DNA of 64,000 bases from Cydia pomonella (GCF_033807575.1 NC_084725.1:4127001-4191000), one strand, 5' to 3'; positions 20,043 to 31,480 are shown, numbered from the stretch's first letter. Notes: generated by a model from the letters alone, not told the origin. Numbers and translations: made by a program.

Positions 20043-20160
20043 TTATGGATGTAGTCTCTGTAAACTTCTAAATATTCAACTTCTGCTCTCAGCCTTAGGA
20101 TTAATCTGTAAATATAGTTTAGCTTGCACTAGGTTTCAGCAAAAATATTTTTATCTTGAA
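20043..20160 (-). repeat. 115-bp repeat, inverted partner of 22605
   Basis: Contains TTCAACTTCTGCTCTCAGCC and TAGTTTAGCTTGCACTAGG, the reverse complement of 22605-22735 with few changes. Each copy sits beside a TTTCTCGAACGGTATTA element. Confidence 0.6.
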
Positions 20161-20352
20161 GGCAAAGAGTAAGAGACGAATTTTATTCGATCGACTCTGT
20201 TGTCCATGTTAAAAAAAAAGTGTCTTGTTTTTGCTTACCCGTTTGCTATTTCTGAAAGCCTAGCCAAAATTACAATCGTAAAGGTACATATTTAAATAAA
20301 ATAAAAATAGTTTGCTTACGGATCAGCGAAAATCAGCAGTGGTCTAAATATA

Positions 20353-20574
20353 TTAAAATGTAGCCTATTTCTCGAACCATTTTAGGCTAATATTATTAGT
20401 GTGTTCCCATGGTAACCCATGGAATTGACAGTTCGTGAACTAATATAATATTAATATATATTGCGGAGTCATGCAAATTACGGCGTCGTATCGCGGGGCC
20501 CAACGCACATACCCACGATACGACGTTGTATCGTGTTGGCCCTAATACCGTTCGAGAAATGGGCCCCATGTCAA
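20353..20574. mobile_element. MITE with TTTCTCGAACGG-type ends
   Basis: Left end CCTATTTCTCGAACCATTTT (degraded), right end CGTTCGAGAAATGGGCCCC. These are the inverted ends of the element that is compact at 23099-23218. The interior adds GGCGTCGTATCGCGGGGCCC and ATACGACGTTGTATCGTG, itself a partial palindrome. Confidence 0.6.
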
Positions 20575-21044
20575 CCGGCAATTAGTACAATATAGCTAAC
20601 TTTCCCTTACCTACAAAGAGTACCTCGCTTATTTGTTGTGCGTGTTGACAGTTTTACGTTCGACGAATTTTGCTCGTATCGTATTTGTGTATCTTGTTCT
20701 ATGTTTTCAAATATGGTCAGTTGCTCAGTTACAAAATCTATTGGAACGCTTTATAAAACTTTTAGTTTCAAACGAACCTGAAAATTGTAGAAAAAGGTAG
20801 ATCCGTACACGCAGATTCGTGTATATTTTTTTCTGAATTTTGGAGATTATTACGTATAAAAAGTTGCCCGCTGTGGCTAACATATTTGTGTGTAACAGTG
20901 CCTATCGAAGATTGACATAAACATTTTTACACAATTTAATATCTACATTTGTTAAAGTGCCTACAGTGGCAAATATTAATTGATAAATCTAGGATATTGA
21001 TTAAATTGGTGAGTTACCTCTGAGGTATTTTCTTTGCGCTACGA

Positions 21045-21190
21045 CATGGGATTCTTCAAGAAGCGGGTATTTAGGATTCTCAAGAGTCGGCAACGCTTAA
21101 GTGGCTCCTGTGAAGTTGTTTATATCCATGGACGACGATGACCGCTTCCCATCAGGCGGCTCGTCTGTTCGTTACACTATCACATAAAAA
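21045..21190 (+). pseudogene. CR1/Jockey-like LINE C-terminal and 3' UTR fragment
   Basis: TTCTTCAAGAAGCGGGTATT encodes FFKKRVF-like residues, followed by GTCGGCAACGC, TCCATGGACGACGATGACCG and CATCAGGCGGCTCGTCTG. This is the usual end of the LINE family seen at 3485. Confidence 0.6.
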
Positions 21191-21476
21191 ACCGGGCTAG
21201 TGCGAGTCGGACTCGCGCACGAAGGGTTCCGTACAATTATTTATAAAAACGGCAAAAAAATATGTTTGTTGTATGGGAGCCCCCCTCAAATATTTATTTT
21301 ATTCTGTTTTTAGTATTTGTTGTTATAGCGGCAACAGAAATACATAATCTGTGAAAATTTCAACTGTCTAGCTGTCACGGTTCATGAGATACAGCCTGGT
21401 GACAGACGGACGGACAGCGAAGTCTCAGTAATAGGGTGCCGTTTGACCCTTTGGGTACGGAACCCTAAAAACTAGT
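21186..21476 (-). repeat. GGTTCCGTA dispersed repeat, short complete copy
   Basis: Begins AACCGGGCTAGTGCGAGTCG with AGGGTTCCGTAC and ends GACAGACGGACGGACAGCG plus GGGTACGGAACCCTAAAAAC. About 290 bp, so it lacks the middle of the 500-bp version. It abuts the LINE end at 21190. Confidence 0.7.
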
Positions 21477-22271
21477 AGTTTAAGATTAATAACATACTTA
21501 CTAATCTTCAAATTCATACTATAAGAACTGCATTCTAATTGCGCTGCAATGTCAATTATGCAAATCATTGACATTGATTTTGACTCACTAAAAACTATGA
21601 TCGCCTACAAAACGCGAAAATTTTGAATGATTTTGACAAAAATTGAATAGAAAATCACGCGTATGGCAGCTACCCTAGCAACCTGCAAAAATCTGTATCA
21701 TATACTATTGAATTTAAAGCTCATGTTATATTAAGCTAAGTAAAACTTTATCATTCCAAATATCGGCTTCTCAGTTTTATCAGAAGAGAAAAAAAATGGC
21801 TAAACATGATATTCCCATTTCTGGAATGCTCCTGTCGCAATTAGAATGTAACTTTCAGACGACAAAGGAACACTAGCGTTGAACTCATTAATTTAAACAA
21901 ATCTTGTAGACGTCGCTGCTAACAACGTAAACTAGAACTCGCAAATATTGTCGAAACTACACTCGCAAATGTACACAGAGATAATAAACACCTAGCAATT
22001 AATATTATATCCGTAATTCCACGTGTGACAACCTCTGTGATAGTGATGTACTTAGCTGCCTTTAGATCCACTTCGCAACTAAGTTCTTTATGTAAGCAGC
22101 TATTTCTTCTTTGTTGGTAACTCATTACTGAGAATTGCGATCACTTTGTTTGGCAGTTCCTGTGATTCGTCATCATCGGTCTCATAGTCGGTTAATAGAG
22201 TTAAGCAGTTACAAGATGTTACGAAAAATTAAATTATGGGACTCGTAAGCTTAAAGTTTAGTCCCGACCAG

Positions 22272-22310
22272 GGGCCCATTTCTCGAACGGTATTAAACTA
22301 ATAATATAAA
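22272..22310 (+). mobile_element. single end of the TTTCTCGAACGG MITE
   Basis: GGGCCCATTTCTCGAACGGT plus ATTAAACTAATAATAT equals the left end of 23099-23218. The partner end is missing. Confidence 0.55.
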
Positions 22311-22321
22311 AAAATAAACAT

Positions 22322-22520
22322 TATCGGTTTAAAGATTCTTTATTCTCATAAGAATTTGTACAATGAACTTAAAATGAGAACTTAAATATATTCATTTTAT
22401 TTACATATTCCATGTTACAAATGGAGCGACAGACACTGATTACAATTACAATAAGCATTTGTTATTATTTTGCTGGTAAGTATGTTTAAGTATTTGTACT
22501 CGTATTAGGGGGTTGGCTAG
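22322..22520 (-). mobile_element. possible LINE 3'-end fragment
   Basis: Read on the minus strand, the block ends GAATAAAGAATCTTTAAA, a polyadenylation-like finish, preceded by CATTGTACAAATTC. Typical of Jockey-type 3' ends but without coding remnant. Confidence 0.35.
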
Positions 22521-22530
22521 TGGACAACAG

Positions 22531-22602
22531 TTTAATTACAATTATAGGGATATTCTTACACAAATTGACTAAGTCCCACGGTAAGCTCCAGAAGGCTTGT
22601 GT
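22531..22602 (-). mobile_element. S2 SINE tail fragment
   Basis: Contains ATTCTTACACAAATTGACTA, AGTCCCACGGTAAGCTCC and AGAAGGCTTGTGTT, the reverse of the S2 tail. Confidence 0.65.
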
Positions 22603-22604
22603 TC

Positions 22605-22735
22605 CATATCCTTAAGATTTAAATATTTTTGCTAGTTTAACCTAGTGCAAGCTAAACTATATTTACAGATTAATCCTAAGGCTGAGAGCAGAAGTTGAAT
22701 ATTTAGAAGTTTACAGAGACTACTCATAATAAATT
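22605..22735 (+). repeat. 115-bp repeat, inverted partner of 20043
   Basis: See 20043-20160: CCTAGTGCAAGCTAAACTA and GGCTGAGAGCAGAAGTTGAA are its reverse complement. Confidence 0.6.
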
Positions 22736-22740
22736 TTAAT

Positions 22741-23036
22741 GACGACCGGTATGGCCTAGTGGGTAGTGACCCTGCCTATGAAGCCGATGGTCCTGGGTTC
22801 GAATCCCGGTAAGGGCATTTATTTGTGTGATGAGAATAGTTATTTTTTCCTCCTGAGTCCTGGATTTTTTTCAGTATTTGTATATTATACATATATATCG
22901 TTGTCTGAGTTGGATACTCAGACAACGATATATATGTATAATTCTCATCACACAAATAAATGCGCTTACCGGGATTCGAACCCAGGACCATCGGCTTCAT
23001 AGGCAGGGTCACTACCCACTAGGCCATACCGTCCAA
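22741..23036. mobile_element. two S2 SINE heads in inverted, tail-to-tail array
   Basis: A plus-strand S2 head (TGGCCTAGTGGGTAGTGACC, B box GGGTTCGAATCCC) runs from 22741 to about 22910 and meets a minus-strand copy ending in CACTACCCACTAGGCCATAC at 23028. Both turn around at ATATATCGTTGTCTGAG/CTCAGACAACGATATAT near 22900-22930, so the block folds back on itself. The plus copy contains an extra 35-40 bp segment absent from the minus copy. Confidence 0.8.
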
Positions 23037-23098
23037 GAATTATCAAGTCATATGGTTTACCATAGCAACATAATAATAATAATATTAGGCAAATATTG

Positions 23099-23218
23099 GG
23101 GCCCATTTCTCGAACGGTATTAGACTAATATTATTAGTCCACGAACTGTCAAGTCGTACGGGTTACCATGGCAACACACCAATAATATTAGACTAATACC
23201 GTTCGAGAAATGGGCCTC
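23099..23218. mobile_element. MITE with long TTTCTCGAACGG inverted ends
   Basis: Starts GGCCCATTTCTCGAACGGTA and ends with its reverse complement; the inverted match extends about 40 bp (through ATTAGACTAATATTATT). The centre is GTCGTACGGGTTACCATGG. A fragment of another end (CTCGAGAAATGGGCCTC) follows at 23220-23237. Confidence 0.8.
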
Positions 23219-23865
23219 TGCTCGAGAAATGGGCCTCAACAGAAAGGAACAACTTGGCATGCATGTAGCTTGTATGGAATGAAAATAATAGAAGGGAAGG
23301 AACTTGCCATGTGGCTGTTTCGCAGTTTTTTTCCAACTTTAATATATTCTTCAATCAATTCGCTACAATAGTTAGTTGCCTTCAAAGTTATTAGATATTA
23401 TGCGAGGTGCAAATTTTGACAAAAAAATTAATTCTGCGATACATCATCATGGCCACCTGAGTAACATAGACCAAGCAAGAAAGACTTTGTATATCAAGAG
23501 GCAGGCTATGACTTTAAAAAAGCACTAAATGTGTGTTAAAAAACTTATAATGTACACGAACAAAGGCACATCACTACCACAACCTCAGTTATGCGCAGTT
23601 TCAGCTTTCCCAACATACATGTATGTTACAGTATACATGTTGTAAGTATGTTATGCACACCGCACGCCACTTCAAAGGAGGAATGTTAGTGGTTTTTATT
23701 AATATGTGGATTATTCGTATGTTTTTGGACGCTGCATCCGCTTTTAGACTATTTGGAATTTAAAATTTGGGTCATAGGAGGTTTTAGGTTCTCATTTAGA
23801 TAAAACTTTGCTAAACGAGTGCAAATTACAAATATTAACCGAACATTTATACGCAAGGTTTGATT

Positions 23866-24195
23866 TTTTTTTATATTACGTCGGTGGCAAACACGCATAC
23901 GGCACTCTTGATGGTAAGCAGTCTCCGTAGCCTATAGACGCCGGCAACTCCAGAGGAGTTACATGCCCGTTGCCAACCCTAACACTCCACACCCTCGTTG
24001 AGCTCTGGCACCTTACTCACCGGCAGGAACGCAACACTATAAGTAGGATCTACTGTTATTTGGCTGCTGTTTTCTGTAAGGTGGAGGTATTTCCCCAGTT
24101 GGGCTCTGCTCTAGATCTGGAATGACATCCACTCTGCTGTGCCCTACCGCACAACGCGACACCTTACAGAAAACCGCAGCCAAATAACACTAGAC
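23866..24195 (-). pseudogene. CR1/Jockey-like LINE 3' end, minus strand, longer form
   Basis: Begins with a T run and TACGTCGGTGGCAAACACGC, then GGTAAGCAGTCTCCGTAGCC, CAACTCCAGAGGAGTTACAT, GTTGAGCTCTGG and GGCAGGAACGCAACACTAT, and ends AACCGCAGCCAAATAACACT. This is the reverse of the fragment at 35165. A duplicated TTACAGAAAACC/TTTTCTGTAAGG pair lies inside. Confidence 0.65.
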
Positions 24196-24499
24196 CCTGC
24201 TGTTTATATTTTTATAATATATTTTTAGATATTCCCAACCCACTCACTTCCGCTTTGAAAATTTTCCGTGCATTAGTTTCGAACTTGTGTTAAATATTAA
24301 TACTTGCTAAATCACTGTCTGACACTGCCTTTACTGTTCTGAGCTATCTTCTTGCCCTGGGCTCCACGGAAGACCAGCGCTGTAGCATATATATGTTAGA
24401 GCATATGCTGTGTGGTGTCCAATTGTAGCCTCTATTACAGCATCATCACTGTAACTATTGCATGTTAGTATAAGTTACAAGTAGTTATAACTGTTTAGT

Positions 24500-24602
24500 G
24501 TATTAGATCTTCTTTCTTACTTTTTTTGTTTTCTAATGTGGTGCTGTTTGTAGATGGTTTTGCAATAAACGTTTTTCTATTCTATTCTTATTCTATTCTC
24601 AT
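24500..24602 (+). mobile_element. retroelement 3' end with AATAAA and TTCTA repeat
   Basis: TTTTGCAATAAACGTTTTTC is followed by TCTATTCTATTC units. It looks like a polyadenylation signal plus a simple-repeat tail of a LINE. The upstream body is not recognised. Confidence 0.4.
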
Positions 24603-24603
24603 G

Positions 24604-24752
24604 TTACTGCCTGTGAGTAAGGTTGCCAGAGCTCAGGGTGAGGTGTGTAAGGGTCGGCAACGCAGATATGACACCTCTGGAGTTGCATGCGTCCATAGGC
24701 TATGGTAACCGCGGCCGCAGTAAGCTTGTTTGCCACCGACGTAGTAAAAAAA
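24604..24752 (+). pseudogene. CR1/Jockey-like LINE 3'-end fragment
   Basis: AAGGTTGCCAGAGCTCAGGG, GGGTCGGCAACGCAGATATG, CTCTGGAGTTGCATGCGTCC and GTTTGCCACCGACGTAGTA with an A run: the shared 3' end in plus orientation. Confidence 0.65.
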
Positions 24753-24759
24753 AAACAAT

Positions 24760-26120
24760 CGGGTATATGTCAAGATTCCTCGTGCTAAACGTCTCTTCTC
24801 TAGATCCGTGGTCTATGCCGAGTGCTCGGTAACTGTAGCCCAGTAGAACAGTAATTGATTGGCCGTAAATCTAAGTAATAGATGCAATATCTTGTCTGTC
24901 AGTTGTAGCGGGGGTGTTAGACTCGCTAATGGTCTGTATCTATTTAGTTTATTGTCTGTTTATCTTTACGAAAAACTTAGCAACAAATAAGGACTTAATG
25001 GGCGCAAATTAACCTCAATATGTTTTATATTGCATAATAAATAAAAGGGTAAATTAGTACACACTGAAAAAAATATGATCTATTGAGCACAAAGTGATTT
25101 TCATTGAGATTAACTGTTTTATACAATATTATTGAAAAACAGTTAACTACAATACAGTAACGTTAACTGTATGAACATTTCTAAGTATTGAAAAAGCGAT
25201 AAAAATAAATGAATGCTTCAACTGTTTTACGAACAGTAAAATTTACTGGTTTCTTCGATAGGCTCATATACTGTTTAAACCGTTAATGCAAATTCAATTG
25301 TTTCTAATTGCAAAAAAAGCCATCATCAATTCAATATTAGCCAATTAAACAAAATCTCAAAAGACTTTGCCACCCTCTGATCCTTTTCCAAATAATAATA
25401 ATAAAACTGTATAGTGCGCATAGAAAATTATTTGCCACAATCTTATCTTTCTACTTATTTTGATAAGCTAGGTAGGTGATGTCAGACGAGCGTAATTTAA
25501 GCGTAGCCTCAAACCATAGTTTAAAAATACAGCGAATATAAGATTTTCATACAAAACTTGTTTTTGCTCTATGTCGTTTGTTCTATAAGGTGAAGCAATA
25601 AAAACGAATTACAAGATTAGATACACCTCATGTCATTGTATGTGCAAAGCTTCATTGCAATCAAACACGTAGTTTCAAAATGGCAACGAAACTCTGTGTA
25701 TGGGAAGGTTAAATTCGACCGAGCTTGCCGGGGACTTAAACCATCAAATCAGCATGATGGTTATCATTTCATAAAATCGTTGAAAGAGTCACCACATGTT
25801 GGTTTTGGCTCCACGCGTCTCTAAAATCACGTTTCCATGTTCGGAAAAGATATACCAACGTCACTCTTAATAAAATTCAAAAGTGATTCCTACGCCGTAA
25901 ACAATTGCGTCACATCTCATTCAAAAAGTTGATAAAATCACCATCTATTCTCCTAACAAATGATGCAAATAATTCCTGGTGGGCCTGCGAGTGACATCCA
26001 TTGTTTAGCCAATAGGGCCTTTTGTGCTTTAAACGAGTTTTATAAGGTGCCGTAAAGGAAGAATATTTGGAAATGATCCTCTCGTTTAAAGTGCGTTAAT
26101 GAAGCAAGTTTTAAAGAATA
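24760..26120. other. AT-rich interval, no gene seen
   Basis: Contains ACACTGAAAAAAATATGATC near 25059 and several AACTGTTTTA strings in alternating orientation between 25100 and 25290, which may be an old repeat. No supported coding sequence. Confidence 0.3.
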
Positions 26121-26124
26121 GTTC

Positions 26125-26251
26125 ATTGTGTATTAAGGGCGGTAAACAAGAATTTACAAACAAGTGTTAATTTTAAGCTCATAGCCAAAGACGAGGGCTT
26201 AATTAACACGCGTTCGTAATTCTTGTACCGCCCGTAGCACACACAATGTTT
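26125..26251. mobile_element. MITE-like inverted repeat element
   Basis: CATTGTGTATTAAGGGCGGT at the left and ACCGCCCGTAGCACACACAATG at the right are imperfect inverted ends. They extend inward through AACAAGAATT/AATTCTTGTA. The interior is non-coding. Confidence 0.6.
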
Positions 26252-26492
26252 TTCATCACACTTGTGAGGAAAAAAACTAAAATTTTAAGCGAAATTATTC
26301 TTAAATACGGTGACATTTAAAATATTCGTCCGTCGTCCGCCATATTGCAATTTTTTGTTTTTGACAGGACATCGAAGGCAAGGCACAGACTTATCCGGGC
26401 CATTCAGCCACGATTGAAATTGTGAAAAATATTTTAAACGGCTATTAAATTAATCCAATTAAGTATTTATAAAATTATACAAAAACATGCAC

Positions 26493-26651
26493 AACTCATT
26501 TAAGTATACCTACTTGAAAATAATAGACTCGGGACGAGTGAAGAATGACATTTCCGCATTAGCATCGAAATGTACTATTTTTTAAATTTCATTACGCCAA
26601 TGGGCATATTGGGTATAATATTATTTTCAAGTAAGTATACTTAAATGAGTT
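26493..26651. mobile_element. MITE-like element, 33-bp inverted ends
   Basis: AACTCATTTAAGTATACCTA plus CTTGAAAATAATA at the left pairs with the right end with one mismatch. Total 159 bp, non-coding. No clear target duplication. Confidence 0.7.
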
Positions 26652-27114
26652 TATACTTATACAGTTGCGAAAAAATAAGAAAAACAATCTCTGTTTTCAA
26701 AACGCGCTCTGTGGATCACTATATCCTCAAGAAATTAATGCGAAATTTATAAACTGATCCCGAATTAAAGTCTTACCTACAGTAGGTAGTGTGTACAGTT
26801 CACTAAGTAAAATTTCTAAAAATAGGTGTGACCGCGGCTGGCAAAACGTCCCACGGCCAGTCATGGTCTGTCGTGGGCGGCACTATGACCTAAGCCTCAA
26901 GCAAACAAACAAATGAAATACCTAAAATAGGTCAAAAATCAACAACAAATTGAGTGATGCACAATTAATACACCCTTCGAGAAAGACCACTTTATTATTA
27001 AAAAGTTTTTTTCCAGATGAGATGGGCATAGATGTAGACTTTCGATTGAAAATAAATTTAAGTATCTAGTACTTAAATGAAAGAATTTTACACAAATATA
27101 CATTTTTATTGGAG

Positions 27115-27246
27115 TTTGAAGCTTAATAAGCCGATTCTTCGAATCTTCTCGGGTCAGAGGTATAGGGTTAGAGCCGGTGTAGCTTTATTTGACGTTCATA
27201 AGCGCAATGTAATATGCCTACTTGAATAATAAACTATCTTTATCTT
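27115..27246 (+). mobile_element. LINE 3'-end fragment with TTTATC tail
   Basis: CTTCTCGGGTCAGAGGTATA, GGTTAGAGCCGGTGTAGC, TTGACGTTCATAAGCGC and AATAAACTATCTTTATCTTTG: plus-strand version of the family at 1660, 30620 and 36451. Confidence 0.65.
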
Positions 27247-27283
27247 TGACTTACATGTTTTTTTTTACTTCTAATATGTTTTA

Positions 27284-27440
27284 CCCAGGTATTGGCTGTT
27301 GTATTTGTAAATGTTGTTATGTATTTTTCATGTCACTATATGATGTTACTATAAATGTTGTATTGACTTGTAAAAGAGCCCTTGAGGCCTACTTGCAGAA
27401 TAAATTTTTGAATTTTGAATTTTGTTTTAAATGTATGCTC
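27284..27440 (+). mobile_element. LINE-like 3' end (CCCAGGTATTGGCTGTTG family)
   Basis: Shares with 51064-51213 the long block from ACCCAGGTATTGGCTGTTGT through ATGATGTTACTATAAATG to AAAAGAGCCCTTGAGGCCTA and CTTGCAGAATAAA, then a TTTTGAATT tail. The dispersed occurrence and AATAAA end suggest a 5'-truncated retroelement. Confidence 0.6.
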
Positions 27441-28004
27441 AATTTTGAATAAAGTTAAGCAATTCAGAAGAATTATAAAAAAGTTTCGATATGACTGATC
27501 TGAGGTTATGGTTTTACCATAATTTTTTTTCGTATTGACTGGAATTATAATTACACGTGCATTCTAATTTTGAATATTCACTATCTACTAGTATCACTTT
27601 TGGACTAGTATTCCCTACCTTCAGCGTTCTGAGTAAAATATCTTAGTACATTATGTGTCTCAAAGCTTCGTAAGTTTGTGGCAACAAACTAATTTAACTT
27701 ATTCTAAACGCTAACAAGATTCTGTATGTACGATACAGAATCTTACGATCTTACGATGTAGTTTCACTGTACGAGTATTACACCGTGTTTATCTACTGTA
27801 ACACCTAAGACATATAAACAATAATATGGTATCTTGGTCTTTTGCCTGGTTTTCCGGTAATAAAAGCGTATTAGTGCTAATGATTAATTGAATATTGATA
27901 CTGTGTGTAATTGATATCCATAGAATAGAATGTGAGTTATCCTTGAAGTAAACAATATTATCTAAATGTGTTAGTTCCTTTGTATACTTTTTGCAAAGCT
28001 ATTT

Positions 28005-28240
28005 GATTTATTCTTATTCAATTCAATTAATTTATTTCAGGCCCTTACATTATATTAGAATAAATTTAATTACAAAATTGTATATAATAAAATAAAAAAT
28101 AAAACAATATCATAATAAATGTCAAAATTTGTAATCAAATCAAAACGAAAATCAAACATTAAATTGCAATCAAAATATAAAAATGGTCAAAACAAATTAA
28201 ATTTGCCACTGTAATTATTAAAATAAAATTGAATAATATT
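28005..28240 (-). mobile_element. possible LINE 3'-end fragment
   Basis: On the minus strand the block would end TGAAATAAATTAATTGAATT, an A-rich AATAAA finish, preceded by GTAAGGGCC. The rest is A/T-rich with no ORF. Confidence 0.3.
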
Positions 28241-28362
28241 TCAGTTACATAACGATACTGTCTTACGTACCCAATTATCAATTATTCCATTTTCACCCCC
28301 TTTTACATCCTTTAGGGGTGACTTCCGGGATAAGCGGTTTAAGTTTGAAGATATAAATAGAC

Positions 28363-28411
28363 AGACAGACAGACAGACAGGCAGACAGACAGGCAGACAG
28401 ACAGACAGAGT
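28363..28411. repeat. GACA/GGCA microsatellite
   Basis: About twelve GACA or GGCA tetramers in a row. GACAGACAG runs also occur inside the dispersed repeats of this window, so this is probably part of one. Confidence 0.8.
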
Positions 28412-28555
28412 AAGTTTGGCATTTATAATACTATCATTAGAAAGAAGGTATACAATTTTGACGAGTCTTTTTTTATAGGAAAACACTTAAATAAAATACT
28501 AAGTAACGGCAAATATATAACAATTATAAATCATATATGATCATTTACCTTCTTT

Positions 28556-28818
28556 TAATAAATAAATAATAATAATAAATAAATAAATATTACAGGACAT
28601 TATTACACAAATTGACTAAGTCCCACAGTAAGCTCAATAAGGCTTGTTGGGTTGAGGGTACTTAGACAACGATATATATAATATATAAATATTTACGTAT
28701 AAATACTTAAATACATAGAAAACATCCATGACTCAGGAACAAATATCCATGCTCATCACACGAATAAATGCCCTTACCAGGATTTGAACCCGGGACCATC
28801 AGCTTCATAGGCAGGGCT
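28556..28818 (-). mobile_element. S2 SINE, near full length, minus strand
   Basis: An AAATAAAT-type tail, then TTACACAAATTGACTAAGTC, TTAGACAACGATATATAT and CATCCATGACTCAGGAAC, ending in the B box GGATTTGAACCCGGGACC and CTTCATAGGCAGGG. The A-box end is truncated. Confidence 0.8.
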
Positions 28819-28869
28819 TCTTTTATTTTCATAATTAATAGCTAACTATTTAAAAACGCGATTTTCAAA

Positions 28870-30060
28870 AAAAGTCTTGTCAAGATTGTTAACCTTTTTT
28901 TCTAATGCTAAAAAACGAACTACGAGTATAATTTGGGATTATGTCCGCATATACGATATAACCACTGTTTCAAAAAAATTATGTAATTTAATGAAACCTT
29001 AGGTTATCATCATGCAACGTCCGCCTGTCGTTTTAAATGGCCGACCAACGCCGACAGTAAATTAACTCGTGTCCGGACTCCGGACAGGTGCGGGCCTTGA
29101 TTGCCTGTGTCATCGAGGTGACGATCCAATCTCCGAACAAAGTCGAGGCGTAAACTAAAAGCAAACCAGATATCGCATATGTGTTGCGCTGCTAAGCTAA
29201 AAAGGCAGTACTTAAATGAAAATTGAAGGTAAACATGTACCTTAAAATCCTAATCATGAAAGCTCAAGTTTCAAGTTCATTTATTTTTGAGATACCACTT
29301 TTTAAATTAGGAGGGCAGTTTGGGTGTTAGGGCAATATGTACAAGCGACTGACGGCGCAGCGTGGAAAGTATTTTTGACATTAAGAATTGAATTTTAAAG
29401 ACAATTTTTTTTTGACAGAAATGTACAATTTGGCATTGCATGTTAGATATTGTTTTTTGTTTCGTATCGACATTTTTTTTTTCCTTGTTATCTTTTGTCT
29501 TCGCGATCCTTATCCATATTCTAATTAATTGCAATTAGTTTATCTGAATTATCTTCTTATTATTTAAAGTTATTTTTGACGATCACAATACATATAGGCT
29601 CTTATAAATAGACATGTATGTAATATCTACTACAATAATATGCTGAGTCAGTCTGTCAGTCACTAAGCCAACAAAGACTGGAATGTAGACCCTATTGGTT
29701 TCTAGAAGACGTTTTTTTCACAGTAAAGCCGATGGTAAATACAAAATTATATTTTCAAACATATGTTTCAAGAAAGTCATTGCTAGCTACCATTAACTAC
29801 AAAATTACGAATGTATCCCATAAAATATGTCAGTTCGTAAGAATTAGGTATTCATTTCATTTCGTAATTAATATAAAGATTAAATTATACTAGCGATATT
29901 TTGACAAACGCTTAAACTTTGACCTGACGTGTTTCATATGAATGGCCAAGGAAATAATTCAGAGTCAGACGCAGGGCACTTTCGTCTGACGTTGCAGCAA
30001 GCTTGTCAGTTGCAATTCCCCTACGGCTTACCATTCTTGGCAGCTATTTGAAGCTCGCTA
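28870..30060. other. mostly AT-rich interval, no gene seen
   Basis: A moderately GC-rich patch near 29020-29130 (GTCCGGACTCCGGACAGGTG) was read in all frames without a recognisable product. The rest is AT-rich and unassigned. Confidence 0.3.
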
Positions 30061-30090
30061 GTTTGTCTGATTTCCAGTTAACAGATGATG

Positions 30091-30546
30091 AGTTATAGTC
30101 GTTAGATTTGTAGATGGCCCCGAACGGCCTTGACTATTGTTAAGTAAAAGCAACCGGTAGGTAGGTGCAGGTGCAGGTGTAGTGGCACCTACAAAAAAGG
30201 GTCTTATAATTCTAATTGGCTCTTGAGCGTAGGCTAGTCCAACGCTCAAACAACCAATGTAGGTGCGCTCTCCGATAACGCATCTCCAGGACACATTTTA
30301 GACTGGTTCTGTAGCGTTCGACTTGCCAGCACTCAGCAACCGTAGAGGAACCACACAAGAAATTGGAAATTATTTTTAAATTTGTTCATTTTGAATCTTA
30401 TTGCAAATTTCATAGGAGTTGTAATTCAATAACCGGTTAAAGTGACCAGAACATACTTTGTGTAGGTGGTAGCACGTGCGGTTTTACTTAACAATAGACA
30501 AAGGGTTAGCCGTTCGGGGCCAGCTATAAATCGAACGATTATAACG
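30091..30546. mobile_element. foldback/MITE element with ~60-bp inverted ends
   Basis: Left: AGATGGCCCCGAACGGCC and GACTATTGTTAAGTAAAAGC. Right: GCGGTTTTACTTAACAATAG, GCCGTTCGGGGCCAGCTA and AATCGAACGATTATAACG. The two are imperfect reverse complements over about 60 bp. The 340-bp interior has no recognised gene. Confidence 0.65.
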
Positions 30547-30619
30547 TGATTGTGAGATAAGAACTGTTGATAGTCGCAAAATACTAGTTGTGAATGTACA
30601 GAAAAACTGTTATAGTACA

Positions 30620-30810
30620 TTAAAGATAAAAATAGTTTAGTATTCAAGTAAACATATTACAATACGCTTATGAACGTCAAATTAAGCTACACCGGCTCTA
30701 ACCCTACACCTCTGACCCAAGAAGATTTAAATGCCCCCTCAATTGGAGGAGGGTATGCCAATATGGACTGGCCAGATACTCGGGGGAGACATCTTTCAAA
30801 ACATTACATC
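30620..30810 (-). mobile_element. LINE 3'-end fragment with TTTATC tail
   Basis: AAAGATAAAAATAGTTTAGT, AATACGCTTATGAACGTCAA, GCTACACCGGCTCTAACCCT and GACTGGCCAGATACTCGG: minus-strand copy of the family at 1660 and 36451. Confidence 0.65.
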
Positions 30811-30829
30811 ATATGATTAAAATGCATTG

Positions 30830-31450
30830 AATAAGAAAATTATATAAATTTACAAATTTACAAAAAGAAGACTTACAAAGTTTTAGAGAGGTTAGGAAGA
30901 TTATGTAAGACGTTAACATTGGTTCTTACATAACAATTCAAAGTTAGTAAGGTATATAAACCGTGCATCTGATATATAAAATATGGATGCTGATTCTATA
31001 CAATGGTTAATAAGAATTAAAAAAAATATTAAGGCTAACACATTTTATGTTTTTATGCTCTCGTGTTAAATTTTGTCTGAAGCACGTATTGGGTTTTGAT
31101 ATAAGACAGCCGATTTAGGGTCTCACCTGTGTTAACTATGTAAAGATCCATAAAAAATATTTTTTGATTGAACCTTATGGATTATTTATTTACTTATCAT
31201 AAATTATCCGCATAACTCCATTTCTTTTCACCTATGCGGTTAAACCTTATTACTTGTATTCTGAGAAGTTGTTAATTACTATTCACCGGCGTGACAAAAT
31301 TTGTTTTGAAATCTGTGTGTGCCATTAGACTCAGATAACATTCGTACTCCACCAACAACGCGCGAATGAAGCAGAATAATTAGGATCACATTTCAAAAGC
31401 ACAATCGATTTCCTCCACAAATTGGAAGTGTTCCGGAACTGCGGAAATTA
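30830..31450. other. AT-rich interval, no gene seen
   Basis: No supported coding or repeat structure. Confidence 0.3.
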
Positions 31451-31480
31451 GTAGATTGTCCGCGTTTCAATCAGGCTGCT

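Noticed and set aside
21919..22125. Possible membrane-protein exon (LLSLCTFASVVSTIF)
   Set aside because: Hydrophobic but short, with no splice-site pair, family motif or neighbouring exon I could support.
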